Source of the DNA: Deltaproteobacteria bacterium UBA5756
Lineage (GTDB): Bacteria > Desulfobacterota > Syntrophorhabdia > Syntrophorhabdales > Syntrophorhabdaceae
Assembly (NCBI GenBank): GCA_002418985.1
Contig: DIFE01000124.1
Location: forward strand, 1 to 5,565
Length of the DNA: 5,565 bases
Direction: 5' to 3'
In this document: positions 1-5,542 of the stretch, piece by piece
Numbering within the stretch: position 1 is the stretch's first letter
How the letters are laid out: each line of letters opens with the position of its first letter
The notes under the pieces: model-generated
What the model was told of the DNA's origin: nothing
What the model saw: the letters and a program-made list of their open reading frames with translations, nothing else
Databases searched by the model: none
Made by a program: the position numbers and the translations under genes

Positions 1-97
1 CTGCAGGGGACCCTATTTTAACCGGCCAGTACTGGTGGGTTATGAAATATCTGGTTCTTTGTCTTCCTCCCTAGCCTCTCTTCTATGCCTCCAGCGA

Positions 98-114
98 ACC
101 CCCCTAAAGGGGGT
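98..114. repeat. short G/C hairpin in the left non-coding stretch
   Basis: A perfect 6-bp inverted repeat (ACCCCC ... GGGGGT) brackets a 5-nt loop CTAAA. The stem is strong, but there is no T-run after it on either strand, so it does not qualify as a standard rho-independent terminator. It lies inside positions 1-209, where I see no gene with a ribosome binding site or recognisable protein family. Confidence 0.5.
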
Positions 115-209
115 GAAGCGGGCGTGAGACAGTCTTTTGCCGTTCCCTCTATTTCGCGTCCCGAAAGCTCCGCTGGTGACAGGGAGGACCGGTTTGGGCA
201 ACAGGCCGT

Positions 210-249
210 AAAAATGTGATCCCTCAGAAGCAACCCCCTTTCAGGAATC
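210..249 (-). terminator. candidate terminator of the minus-strand operon, built from repeat ends
   Basis: Read on the minus strand, GATTCCT (243-249) can pair with AGGGATC (218-224), giving a 7-bp stem with one G-T wobble and a loop of 18 nt. After the spacer ACA comes TTTTT (210-214). It lies about 40-80 nt past the stop of the lysozyme-like gene, where an operon terminator would be expected. The large loop and short T-tract make it a weak candidate. The same bases also look like two inverted copies of a mobile-element end, so the fold may be a by-product. Confidence 0.35.
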
Positions 250-255
250 AAATGT
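217..255. repeat. back-to-back pair of IS-end-like repeats
   Basis: Positions 217-238 match 5542-5563 in direct orientation with three mismatches over 22 nt (shared core AGAAGCAAC). Immediately after, 241-255 is the exact reverse complement of ACATTTGATTCCTGA found at 5537-5551. Both arms resemble the terminal repeat of the IS at 2814-4617 (ATTCCTGAGAAGTAAC). No transposase lies between the arms, so this looks like a scar or two solo ends rather than an element. Confidence 0.55.
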
Positions 256-291
256 GAAGCGCGCCCAAAGTTCTCACATGAGTTCTCTCTG

Positions 292-1023
292 CTATATCCC
301 CGGCGAGGGACCGTAATACTGGTCTTCGTCATCATCGCATTCAAAACTGCCTGTCAGAGGCACAATACCGCCCGGCAGGCTCGACATTTCATCGGACAGG
401 TCTTTGGATCCCGTCGAGTACGGACCTGGTTCATATCCCGGGTTGTAGACGACATCCGTCACATTCCGGATGGCCTCGTAGGCGCCGTCAGGGTCGTCGG
501 TCCTGAGGCCGTTAACCCTCTTTGTCTGGTCGACGGACGTGTTATGCCGTAAGTAGGCGTAGTCCTCAAAGGCGAAGGGAACATCGTTGGCAGGATCGAT
601 GAACCTTTCCCATGCCTTCAAGCCCTGGGAATCCTTCTTGAATACCGTTTCGGGATCGGCTCCGTCCAGGAGGCGGTTAAATTCTTTTCTATAGCGCTTC
701 ATATCAGCCAGTAATACAGTCACCTGTGCAGCAGTTTGGTCCTTACTGGTTTCCCATGGGAAATCTTTGAATTGTAGGTTCCGGTCGGGTTTCTTCTGGT
801 TATACCCGTAAGTTGCTGCCCTGGTATCCCACGCACCCTGCGTATAGTGATATATGCCGCTTATGGTGCCCTGTCCCTTTAGTTTCTCTCCAAGACTTGA
901 TTCCGCAAGAGCGAACCACGCGGCAGTATAAGCATCGTTTTTGGACAGCCCTGCCTGCTGTGCTCTTTCGAGTATGTGCCTTGCATTCCGTGTCTGATTC
1001 CCGTTAAGAGGCGATTTTTTCAT
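292..1023 (-). CDS. lysozyme / lytic-transglycosylase-like protein
   Basis: A 243-aa protein with an SLT/lysozyme-type core near its N-terminus. The segment AWFALAESS places a candidate catalytic glutamate at E41. It is followed about 15 residues later by GIYHYTQGAW (56-65), which corresponds to the G-[LIM]-x-Q-[IFV]-x-P-x-[TA]-W-type motif of goose-lysozyme and lytic transglycosylase folds. Such enzymes cut the MurNAc-GlcNAc bond of peptidoglycan. Residues 92-175 are mostly helical with AYLRHNTS near 156; the tail (about 196-243) is Gly/Pro-rich and acidic (CDDDED), probably disordered. There is no signal peptide, so export would need a dedicated secretion route or lysis. Start: AAGGAGGA lies 4 nt before the ATG. 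It is the last gene of a three-gene operon, 15 nt behind its neighbour. The fold call is motif-based; the activity is inferred, and a phage or prophage structural lysozyme is an alternative. Confidence 0.72.
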   Translation of the reverse strand: MKKSPLNGNQTRNARHILERAQQAGLSKNDAYTAAWFALAESSLGEKLKGQGTISGIYHYTQGAWDTRAATYGYNQKKPDRNLQFKDFPWETSKDQTAAQVTVLLADMKRYRKEFNRLLDGADPETVFKKDSQGLKAWERFIDPANDVPFAFEDYAYLRHNTSVDQTKRVNGLRTDDPDGAYEAIRNVTDVVYNPGYEPGPYSTGSKDLSDEMSSLPGGIVPLTGSFECDDDEDQYYGPSPGI

Positions 1024-1038
1024 ATTTTCCTCCTTCGC

Positions 1039-1974
1039 CTACTGCTTCAGCATGGGGTATCCCTGCCTCACAAGTCTCTCTATCGTTCCATTCTTTGCCA
1101 GTGAGGAGGGATAGGGAAGCCCTTCGAGCTTCTTCAAGGCCTCCTTGATGGTCCCGGTGTCCTGCGTGCTTTCAATGGTGGCAAGCCAGTTCTCCACAAT
1201 ATAATTGAGTTGTGTCCTGATCTCTTCCGTCATGCCGGAAACCTTTGCCTTCTCCATCCATCTGGGATACGTTTCTTCTATGAGTTCCTTCGCATGGGCC
1301 ATGAAGTACTTCTCGAATCCCTTGCCCTTTACGCGGATGAAATCGGGTGTATAGCGGTAAATGCCGAGAATGGGGCCATCCGCATCCAGATCGGATATGA
1401 CTTCCGTGATATCCTTGCCTGGCGAGACCACAGGTATGTAAAGGTGGACCATCGTCTCGTACATGCCGTCCCCGTTGAGGTCCTCAAACACCGGCGTGTG
1501 ACTCCCCAAACCGAATTCGGAATACGACCGGCCATCGAGGATACCCAGGTCGTATCGCCCCAGGTGCCAGTGCTGATAGACAACGACAAGAGAGTTGTTT
1601 CCCTGCATGACTACCTTAATGGGCATGACGCCGTCTTCGTAGGAAGGTTTCCCGGTGATAATGGAGAAGCCAAGTCTGCCGGAAGTGATCTTCCTGAAAT
1701 ACCCGAATGCATAGCCCTCTTCCGGTTCGTAGACAATGCTGTAAATGAACGTGTGCCGTCCGTCCTTTACGGACCTGATGCTCTCCCTGTCTTCCGGCCA
1801 CCCGGCGCAGGCGGCGTCACCGGGGGAGGCGCATGTGCCGAAATGCACCCATTCAGGCCTCTCCGGCTCCGCCGCGTTTCCCGCGACGGCCGGGCAAAAG
1901 GAACCAACCATCACCGCAAGAAGTATGCAAAGTACGCTATATCCGGTACATCCGCCTGTCCAGCCAATTGTCAT
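1039..1974 (-). CDS. exported protein with DxDxDG loops, function unknown
   Basis: A 311-aa protein that I cannot assign to a named family. Residues 11-32 form a hydrophobic Sec-type leader (VLCILLAVMVG) with likely cleavage near AVAG-NAA, so the mature protein should act in the periplasm or outside. The mature N-terminus has two cysteines (C48, C56) that could form a disulfide. A beta-rich centre (about 75-180) contains DLNGDGMYE (165-173), and a second loop DLDADG sits at 195-200. Both resemble calcium-binding loops of FG-GAP/VCBS beta-propeller repeats. The C-terminal third is helical and charged. Start: AGGAGGT lies 6 nt before the ATG, inside the end of the upstream gene, whose TGA directly abuts this ATG, pointing to translational coupling. 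Its place between another exported protein and a lysozyme-like protein suggests a cell-wall-related or inhibitor role; this is inference. Confidence 0.8.
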   Translation of the reverse strand: MTIGWTGGCTGYSVLCILLAVMVGSFCPAVAGNAAEPERPEWVHFGTCASPGDAACAGWPEDRESIRSVKDGRHTFIYSIVYEPEEGYAFGYFRKITSGRLGFSIITGKPSYEDGVMPIKVVMQGNNSLVVVYQHWHLGRYDLGILDGRSYSEFGLGSHTPVFEDLNGDGMYETMVHLYIPVVSPGKDITEVISDLDADGPILGIYRYTPDFIRVKGKGFEKYFMAHAKELIEETYPRWMEKAKVSGMTEEIRTQLNYIVENWLATIESTQDTGTIKEALKKLEGLPYPSSLAKNGTIERLVRQGYPMLKQ

Positions 1975-2628
1975 TCAAAGACCTCCTGTTCGGGGAAGTG
2001 ATAAGGCGTCTTTCCTGAGCATATCGACACATGAATCCTCCTCGAGGAATTTACTAATCGCTAAGAGCGCGCGATCCTGTCGCAGAACATTTTTTACCTT
2101 TTCTTCATCAACATATTTGTGAGTCCCGGCGGCTACCCCAAGCGTCGTAACAATGGCGACAAAGCTCTTGATCGCCGATGCTACCCCCATGGTTGACGTC
2201 AAGGAGCTTACGCAGGGCGTATATGATTTATTATCGTCTATTATTGGCGAGCATTCGAATGTTGTTTGGTGCTTGCCTCTGCTCTGATACCGAATCTTGT
2301 CGTAGCATGGCTGGGCGTAAGTTAGGTCCCGACTGACATAGATGATCTCCTGCCTGTCGTTGGTTCTTCCATTTAACCTGGTCCTGGACGATTCTTTGAC
2401 ATCCCAAGTATTGTCTGTTTCTTGTTCGACCCGAATGAAGAAACCGGGAGGTAACGATTCGATGGGTTTGTAATTAACCGCGATTTTTTGTATTTGCTCC
2501 TTAAGTTCGGAATTGCTGCTTGCATGGGCATTAAGAGCCATGATAAAAACCAGGGCAAAAGCGATACCGGCTGATCTGGCCAGTTTGCGCTGCTCTCCTA
2601 CTCGTCTGGAAATAGCTTCCGGTATCAT
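1975..2628 (-). CDS. exported or membrane-associated protein, function unknown
   Basis: A 217-aa protein, not recognised. A basic n-region (SRRVGEQRKLARS) precedes a hydrophobic stretch GIAFALVFIMALNA (21-34), with an AHA-SS cleavage-like site near 36, so it is probably exported by Sec. The mature part has cysteines at C108, C126, C139 and C190, an even number that would suit disulfides in the periplasm. A second non-polar segment, roughly 147-168 (VASAIKSFVAIVTTLGVAAG), could be a transmembrane helix or a buried or amphipathic helix. The C-terminal part is helical and charged. Start: AGGAGGG at 2637-2643 lies 8 nt before the ATG, a strong and well-spaced site. It is the first gene of the operon. 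The ATG of the next gene follows its stop with no gap, so the two products are likely made together, possibly as partners. Confidence 0.8.
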   Translation of the reverse strand: MIPEAISRRVGEQRKLARSAGIAFALVFIMALNAHASSNSELKEQIQKIAVNYKPIESLPPGFFIRVEQETDNTWDVKESSRTRLNGRTNDRQEIIYVSRDLTYAQPCYDKIRYQSRGKHQTTFECSPIIDDNKSYTPCVSSLTSTMGVASAIKSFVAIVTTLGVAAGTHKYVDEEKVKNVLRQDRALLAISKFLEEDSCVDMLRKDALSLPRTGGL

Positions 2629-2646
2629 TAAAATTGCCCTCCTGCC

Positions 2647-2676
2647 TCATCGTTTTATTCGTTCGATGATCTTCAT
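2647..2676 (-). other. possible leader mini-ORF before the operon
   Basis: On the minus strand a 9-codon frame (MKIIERIKR, stop TGA) has AGGA about 8 nt upstream. It ends just before the AGGAGGG ribosome binding site of the 217-aa gene. Such short frames can tune translation of the next gene, but one this short can arise by chance. No attenuator hairpin is evident beside it. Confidence 0.2.
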
Positions 2677-2688
2677 TTCGTTCTTCCT

Positions 2689-2717
2689 ATAATCGTGTAT
2701 TACTTTTGAATTGAAAA
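2689..2717 (-). promoter_or_regulatory. weak candidate promoter for the three-gene operon
   Basis: On the minus strand, TTTTCA (2712-2717, 4 of 6 consensus bases) and GATTAT (2689-2694, 4 of 6) are separated by 17 bp. This would give a leader of about 55 nt before the first ATG. The surrounding 2629-2813 is AT-rich and holds no gene, so a promoter is expected here, but this one is far from consensus. Confidence 0.25.
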
Positions 2718-2813
2718 AAATGTCCTGAAAAAAGAAGTGGGGTAGCCAGGGAACGCCCAAGTCATCACTGTTATGCGTTGGCAGGAGGAAGGGGTTGAGT
2801 TATTTGCTTATTG

Positions 2814-2829
2814 ATTCCTGAGAAGTAAC
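2814..2829 (+). repeat. left terminal inverted repeat of the IS
   Basis: ATTCCTGAGAAGTAAC is the exact reverse complement of 4602-4617. A close relative with C instead of T at position 13 of the repeat occurs at 5544-5559. Confidence 0.85.
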
Positions 2830-2848
2830 TCGATTGATGCGTTTATTA

Positions 2849-2877
2849 TTGTACTATCATTGCAGTATTGATATAAT
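2849..2877 (+). promoter_or_regulatory. transposase promoter, nearly abutting the start codon
   Basis: TTGTAC (2849-2854) and a perfect TATAAT (2872-2877) are separated by exactly 17 bp. The expected transcription start, about 7 nt past the -10 box, falls at about 2884, on top of the ATG at 2883. No ribosome binding site precedes that ATG, so the message is probably leaderless. This would keep transposase output low when the IS is alone. Confidence 0.65.
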
Positions 2878-2882
2878 AGCAT

Positions 2883-4568
2883 ATGTATAAGCCAACATCA
2901 CCCCAACAGAGATTATTCGGTATAGAGACCCGGGTATCACCGTCCCTGCGTAAGCGTCTGGAGTCTTCATGGGCCGAGTTGTTCAGAAATGAAATACTCC
3001 CCATTCTGTTCAGGAACGAAGACCGGTATGCAATTCTATACGGTTCTACCGGCCGGCCCAACTTCAGCGTCGCCCGCCTTCTGGGCCTATGTCTTTTACA
3101 GGAATGGAACGATTTGAGCGACCAGGAGACCCTCGATACCTTCAGCTTTGACATCAGGTGGCGCTATGCCCTGGACGTGAACGATGACGAGGATTATCTG
3201 TCCCGCCGCTCTCTTGTCGAGTTCCGCAGACGCCTTGTGGTCAGCGACCCCGACATGAAACTTATCCGCGATATTTTTGATACTGTCAGGGACTCGGCAA
3301 TAAGGAAGATGAGTCTGTCGGTGAGCGATCAGAGGCTCGATTCAACGCTTGTCGTATCGAACATCAGGGTCAAGGGAAGGCTTGCCCTGTTCTCGGACAC
3401 GCTCACACTGTTTCTCAAAGGCCTCGATAACGAGCGCCTGGCGCGGGTACCCGAAGCAATACGTACATGGTATTCATCGGAACCCGAAGGCTGGTTCGGA
3501 CTCGGTTCTTCTGAACAGACGGTGAGGCTCGAGGAACTGGCACAGTATCTTTATGACCTCATATCCCTTTTTTCGGATTGCACCGATGAACCCTATCTCC
3601 TTCTCAAGCGCCTCTTCTCTGAACACTGCGGCATAAACGGTACATCCGTCCATCTAAAGAAAAGGCTTGAAGGATCTTCCCTTCAATCTCCCTATGACCC
3701 GGACGCGTCCTTCGGACACAAAGGGTCGGGATACAGCGTCCACGTAACCGAGACCTGCGGCAATGACGGAAAATCCGAGATCATTACTGATTATGAAGTA
3801 CACGGATCTGCCCGGTCTGATATGGGCAAGGCCCTGGACGTCATCGAACGGCTCGACAAGGCCGGTCTCAAACCGGACACACTTTTTGCCGATGGCGGGT
3901 ATCCTTCCGTTCCGTCTGCATCGAAGATCGTCGACAAGGGTACAAAGCTCATGGCTCCTGTCAACCGCAGCAGGCTCGGCGATGATGTCATCGGCAGGGA
4001 CCTCTTTGTCTTCGATCAGGATGGCCGTGTCATGGAGTGTCCCATGGGCCACGCTCCGATAGACCATCGTGTACTGAGCAGGAACAACACCGTGAAGCGT
4101 TCCCTCCATGCCATATTCGATGGTGATATCTGCAGGTCCTGTACGATGCTCGATCAGTGCCCTGTTCGCACCCCCAACCACAGAGCCCGGGGATGTAAAG
4201 CGCGCGACAGCATTGGAAACTTCCGGCTGGATATATCCCGGGAAATACGCCTGCGCGATGAGATGTATGCTGCGCAACAAACCCGTGAATGGAAGGACCG
4301 TTACAGCATTCGAACAGGGATCGAGGGAACGAACTCGGAACTCAAGCGTGCTCACGGAATGATGCGGATCCGTCTGCGCCGGTTGGTAAAGGTCTGCTTC
4401 TCTGTGGCATGCAAGATAACGGCGTGCAACATAAAGAGGTGGGCCAGGGCCTACGCGGCTGCCGGAGGGCCGTTATGGTACATCATGACGGGGCTTATCG
4501 CATATACGGAGCGGTCGGTCGCGATGACAATACCGATGGTCCGCCCGTCTTGGTCGAGACAGCACTGA
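2883..4568 (+). CDS. IS1182-family DDE transposase
   Basis: A 561-aa protein that cuts and joins the ends of its own IS. The N-terminal region (about 55-130) resembles the DUF772/InsH-type DNA-binding domain (VARLLGLCLLQEWNDLSD, then FSFDIRWRYAL). The catalytic triad is visible: D153 in RLDSTLV, D337 in LFADGGY and E481 in GIEGTNSELKR, each in the expected context of the RNase H-fold DDE_Tnp_1 core. A cysteine cluster before the last segment (C386, C417, C420, C426; CRSC...CP) matches the C-terminal zinc-like motif of this family. The length is at the long end for IS1182 members, with an insertion between D153 and D337. No frameshift or stop interrupts it. Start: no Shine-Dalgarno precedes the ATG, but the next methionine is at 125, after conserved sequence, so this start is the only sensible one. 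It lies within perfect terminal repeats. Confidence 0.9.
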   Translation: MYKPTSPQQRLFGIETRVSPSLRKRLESSWAELFRNEILPILFRNEDRYAILYGSTGRPNFSVARLLGLCLLQEWNDLSDQETLDTFSFDIRWRYALDVNDDEDYLSRRSLVEFRRRLVVSDPDMKLIRDIFDTVRDSAIRKMSLSVSDQRLDSTLVVSNIRVKGRLALFSDTLTLFLKGLDNERLARVPEAIRTWYSSEPEGWFGLGSSEQTVRLEELAQYLYDLISLFSDCTDEPYLLLKRLFSEHCGINGTSVHLKKRLEGSSLQSPYDPDASFGHKGSGYSVHVTETCGNDGKSEIITDYEVHGSARSDMGKALDVIERLDKAGLKPDTLFADGGYPSVPSASKIVDKGTKLMAPVNRSRLGDDVIGRDLFVFDQDGRVMECPMGHAPIDHRVLSRNNTVKRSLHAIFDGDICRSCTMLDQCPVRTPNHRARGCKARDSIGNFRLDISREIRLRDEMYAAQQTREWKDRYSIRTGIEGTNSELKRAHGMMRIRLRRLVKVCFSVACKITACNIKRWARAYAAAGGPLWYIMTGLIAYTERSVAMTIPMVRPSWSRQH

Positions 4569-4601
4569 ACAACACGGGAAATCCTGTTCTTGAAAAAGGC
4601 G

Positions 4602-4617
4602 GTTACTTCTCAGGAAT
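4602..4617 (-). repeat. right terminal inverted repeat of the IS
   Basis: GTTACTTCTCAGGAAT is the exact reverse complement of the left end at 2814-2829. Its outer 7 bases (CAGGAAT) are also the first 7 bases of the 37-bp tandem repeat that follows. Confidence 0.85.
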
Positions 4618-4684
4618 AGCTTATTAACGAACGTCCCCTACCTATGCCAGGAATAGCTTATTAACGAACGTCCCCTACCTATGC
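4611..4684. repeat. two perfect tandem copies of a 37-bp unit
   Basis: Positions 4611-4647 and 4648-4684 are identical over 37 bp with no spacer. Each unit begins with CAGGAAT (the outer end of the IS), continues with AGCTTATTAACG, includes AACGTCCCCT and ends CCTATGC. The first copy overlaps the IS right end by 7 bp, so the duplication probably formed during or after the insertion. The second copy ends where the sulfatase reading frame loses its family sequence, and supplies its premature stop. Confidence 0.95.
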
Positions 4685-5166
4685 TTGTAGCGCAGCATCG
4701 TCGCCAGAGGGGCAACACTGACGGGACGCTGACCGGTGGACCCCGGGAAAGCCGTTGCCATCTCCATCACCAGAGACGTATTGCAGGTGTGGTGATTCCG
4801 CCCGGTGAGAAGCGCCGCCCGTGTCGGTGAACTGACACCCGTGGTATGAAAGTTGTTGTAGCGCAGGCCCTGATCTGCCAGACGCTGCAGGGTGGGCATA
4901 TGGATCGGCCCGCCAAAGGTGCCCGGCTGGCTGAACCCCATGTCATCGAGGAGTATGATGAGCACATTGGGAGCACCCCTGGGCGCCTTCACCTCAAACC
5001 TCGGCGGAGGTGTGGCCTTTCGTACGTACAGCACGGTGCTGTGCGGGTAATTAGGTTCCGATATTGGCAAGGCGGTTCGATCGGCCGTTGTCTGCGCCCC
5101 GGCCGCTGCGGCAATGATGCTTCCAACGGCAATACCTAAACTCGTGAAGTTGACCCTGCGTCCCAT
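4675..5166 (-). pseudogene. arylsulfatase, truncated after its N-terminal catalytic segment
   Basis: The 163 codons match the start of a type I sulfatase, an enzyme that hydrolyses sulfate esters outside the cytoplasm. Visible are a leader (GRRVNFTSLGIAVGSIIAAAAGA, Sec-like or weakly Tat-like RR), the metal-binding start APNVLIILLDDMG (D74, D75), and the signature SSPTRAALLTGRN (112-124). In that signature the residue converted to formylglycine is serine (S112), as in serine-type sulfatases, instead of the commoner cysteine; AGT is one base from TGT. Family members usually have roughly 500-800 residues, so most of the active-site domain is missing. Similarity ends at MLRY, and the frame then runs into the 37-bp repeat, which adds K/HR and a stop. 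Start: GAGGAG lies 5 nt before this ATG and a promoter sits upstream; the longer TTG/ATG starts near 5232 lack a ribosome site and fall inside that promoter. It is almost certainly non-functional. Confidence 0.85.
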
Positions 5167-5203
5167 TATCACTCCTCTGCGCTGAAGATGTTTTTTCAGA
5201 CTC

Positions 5204-5232
5204 TGTTTACACTGCTGGAACGACATTGTCAA
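5204..5232 (-). promoter_or_regulatory. promoter of the truncated sulfatase
   Basis: On the minus strand a perfect -35 TTGACA (5227-5232) is followed, after 17 bp, by a poor -10 TAAACA (5204-5209). Transcription would begin near 5197, leaving about 30 nt before the GAGGAG site and the ATG at 5166. This supports choosing the internal ATG as the start. Confidence 0.45.
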
Positions 5233-5273
5233 ACACTATCGCTATCCTCGATTCTCCCTGAATTCGAGCGACG

Positions 5274-5303
5274 AGGGGACGTTTGGGCCTCGAAGGGGAC
5301 GCT
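5274..5303 (+). repeat. two AGGGGACG motifs, inverted relative to the 37-bp repeats
   Basis: AGGGGACGTT (5274-5283) and AGGGGACGCT (5294-5303) start 20 bp apart. The first is the exact reverse complement of AACGTCCCCT in both 37-bp units (4630-4639 and 4667-4676), so the sulfatase relic is bracketed by inverted copies of the same decamer. From memory, AGGGGACG-type sequences often precede RAYT genes, and one such remnant follows here. Confidence 0.6.
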
Positions 5304-5304
5304 C

Positions 5305-5333
5305 TTGAAATGTTGAAATCTTTCCAGTATCTT
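5305..5333 (+). promoter_or_regulatory. candidate promoter of the RAYT-like remnant
   Basis: TTGAAA (5305-5310) and TATCTT (5328-5333) are spaced by 17 bp, with the RAYT-like ATG 17 nt further on. The -35 is good and the -10 moderate. No clear ribosome binding site follows, so its activity would have little consequence for the damaged gene. Confidence 0.3.
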
Positions 5334-5542
5334 CCGCCGATACCATTCCATGTCCCCCGTAAGGAACGCATGAACGTTCCCGGTACCATTCACCGCATCG
5401 TCGTCAGGGACACATACAAAAGCACTGAACAGGGACCCCCTCAGGAGTATTGCGGCTCGCTCTTAAAGGGTGAAGGCTATTCTCTGAAGAAGTCGAAAGA
5501 AGGTTGTCCGAAGTGCTTGAGGCTCAAAACATTTCAACATTT
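5308..5542. repeat. 12-bp inverted repeats bracketing the RAYT-like remnant
   Basis: AAATGTTGAAAT at 5308-5319 is the exact reverse complement of 5531-5542. Outside these arms the similarity continues imperfectly: GGGGA with a nearby GCT/CT on the left corresponds to TGGGGA...GCTTCT when the right arm is reversed. The enclosed 235 bp could be an internally deleted, MITE-like derivative. Confidence 0.55.

Larger units (their letters stand above)
2814..4617 (+). mobile_element. complete IS1182-family insertion sequence (about 1.8 kb)
   Basis: The element is bounded by perfect 16-bp terminal inverted repeats (ATTCCTGAGAAGTAAC at 2814-2829 and its reverse complement at 4602-4617) and holds one intact transposase gene covering nearly all its length. 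Inside the 16 bp the two ends diverge at once. The sequence GCTTATT occurs just outside both ends (2806-2812 and 4619-4625), one base from each repeat, and is a candidate target-site duplication. The intact gene, perfect repeats and possible duplication suggest a fairly recent, perhaps still mobile copy. Family assignment rests on transposase architecture. Confidence 0.82.

Noticed and set aside
1..6. CTGCAG at the first base
   Set aside because: A single restriction-type hexamer at a window edge is expected by chance and carries no biological claim.
273..282. CTCACATGAG near-palindrome just past the operon end
   Set aside because: It has only a 4-bp stem, no second copy and no T-tract, so it is not supportable as an operator or terminator.
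18..344. 108-codon open frame on the minus strand across the left non-coding region
   Set aside because: It starts inside the lysozyme-like gene in another frame, has no ribosome binding site, runs through the repeat pair, and shows no family I recognise beyond vague resemblance in its last residues.
1210..2001. 263-codon frame on the plus strand
   Set aside because: It is antisense to the 311-aa exported gene, which has a leader peptide, a strong ribosome site and operon placement. The plus-strand product is rich in Arg, Pro and His without domains.
2688..2693. Perfect TATAAT on the plus strand
   Set aside because: No acceptable -35 lies 16-18 bp upstream (GATGAT), and no plus-strand gene follows before the IS. 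The same bases form part of a weak promoter on the other strand.
3654..4355. 233-codon frame on the minus strand
   Set aside because: It is an antisense shadow of the transposase catalytic region, with no ribosome binding site.
4570..4592. Possible terminator after the transposase
   Set aside because: AACA...TGTT around GGGAAATCC pairs poorly, and no T-run follows.
4611..4684. CRISPR-like repeat pair
   Set aside because: The two units are directly adjacent with no spacer, there are only two, and no cas gene is present; it is a tandem duplication.
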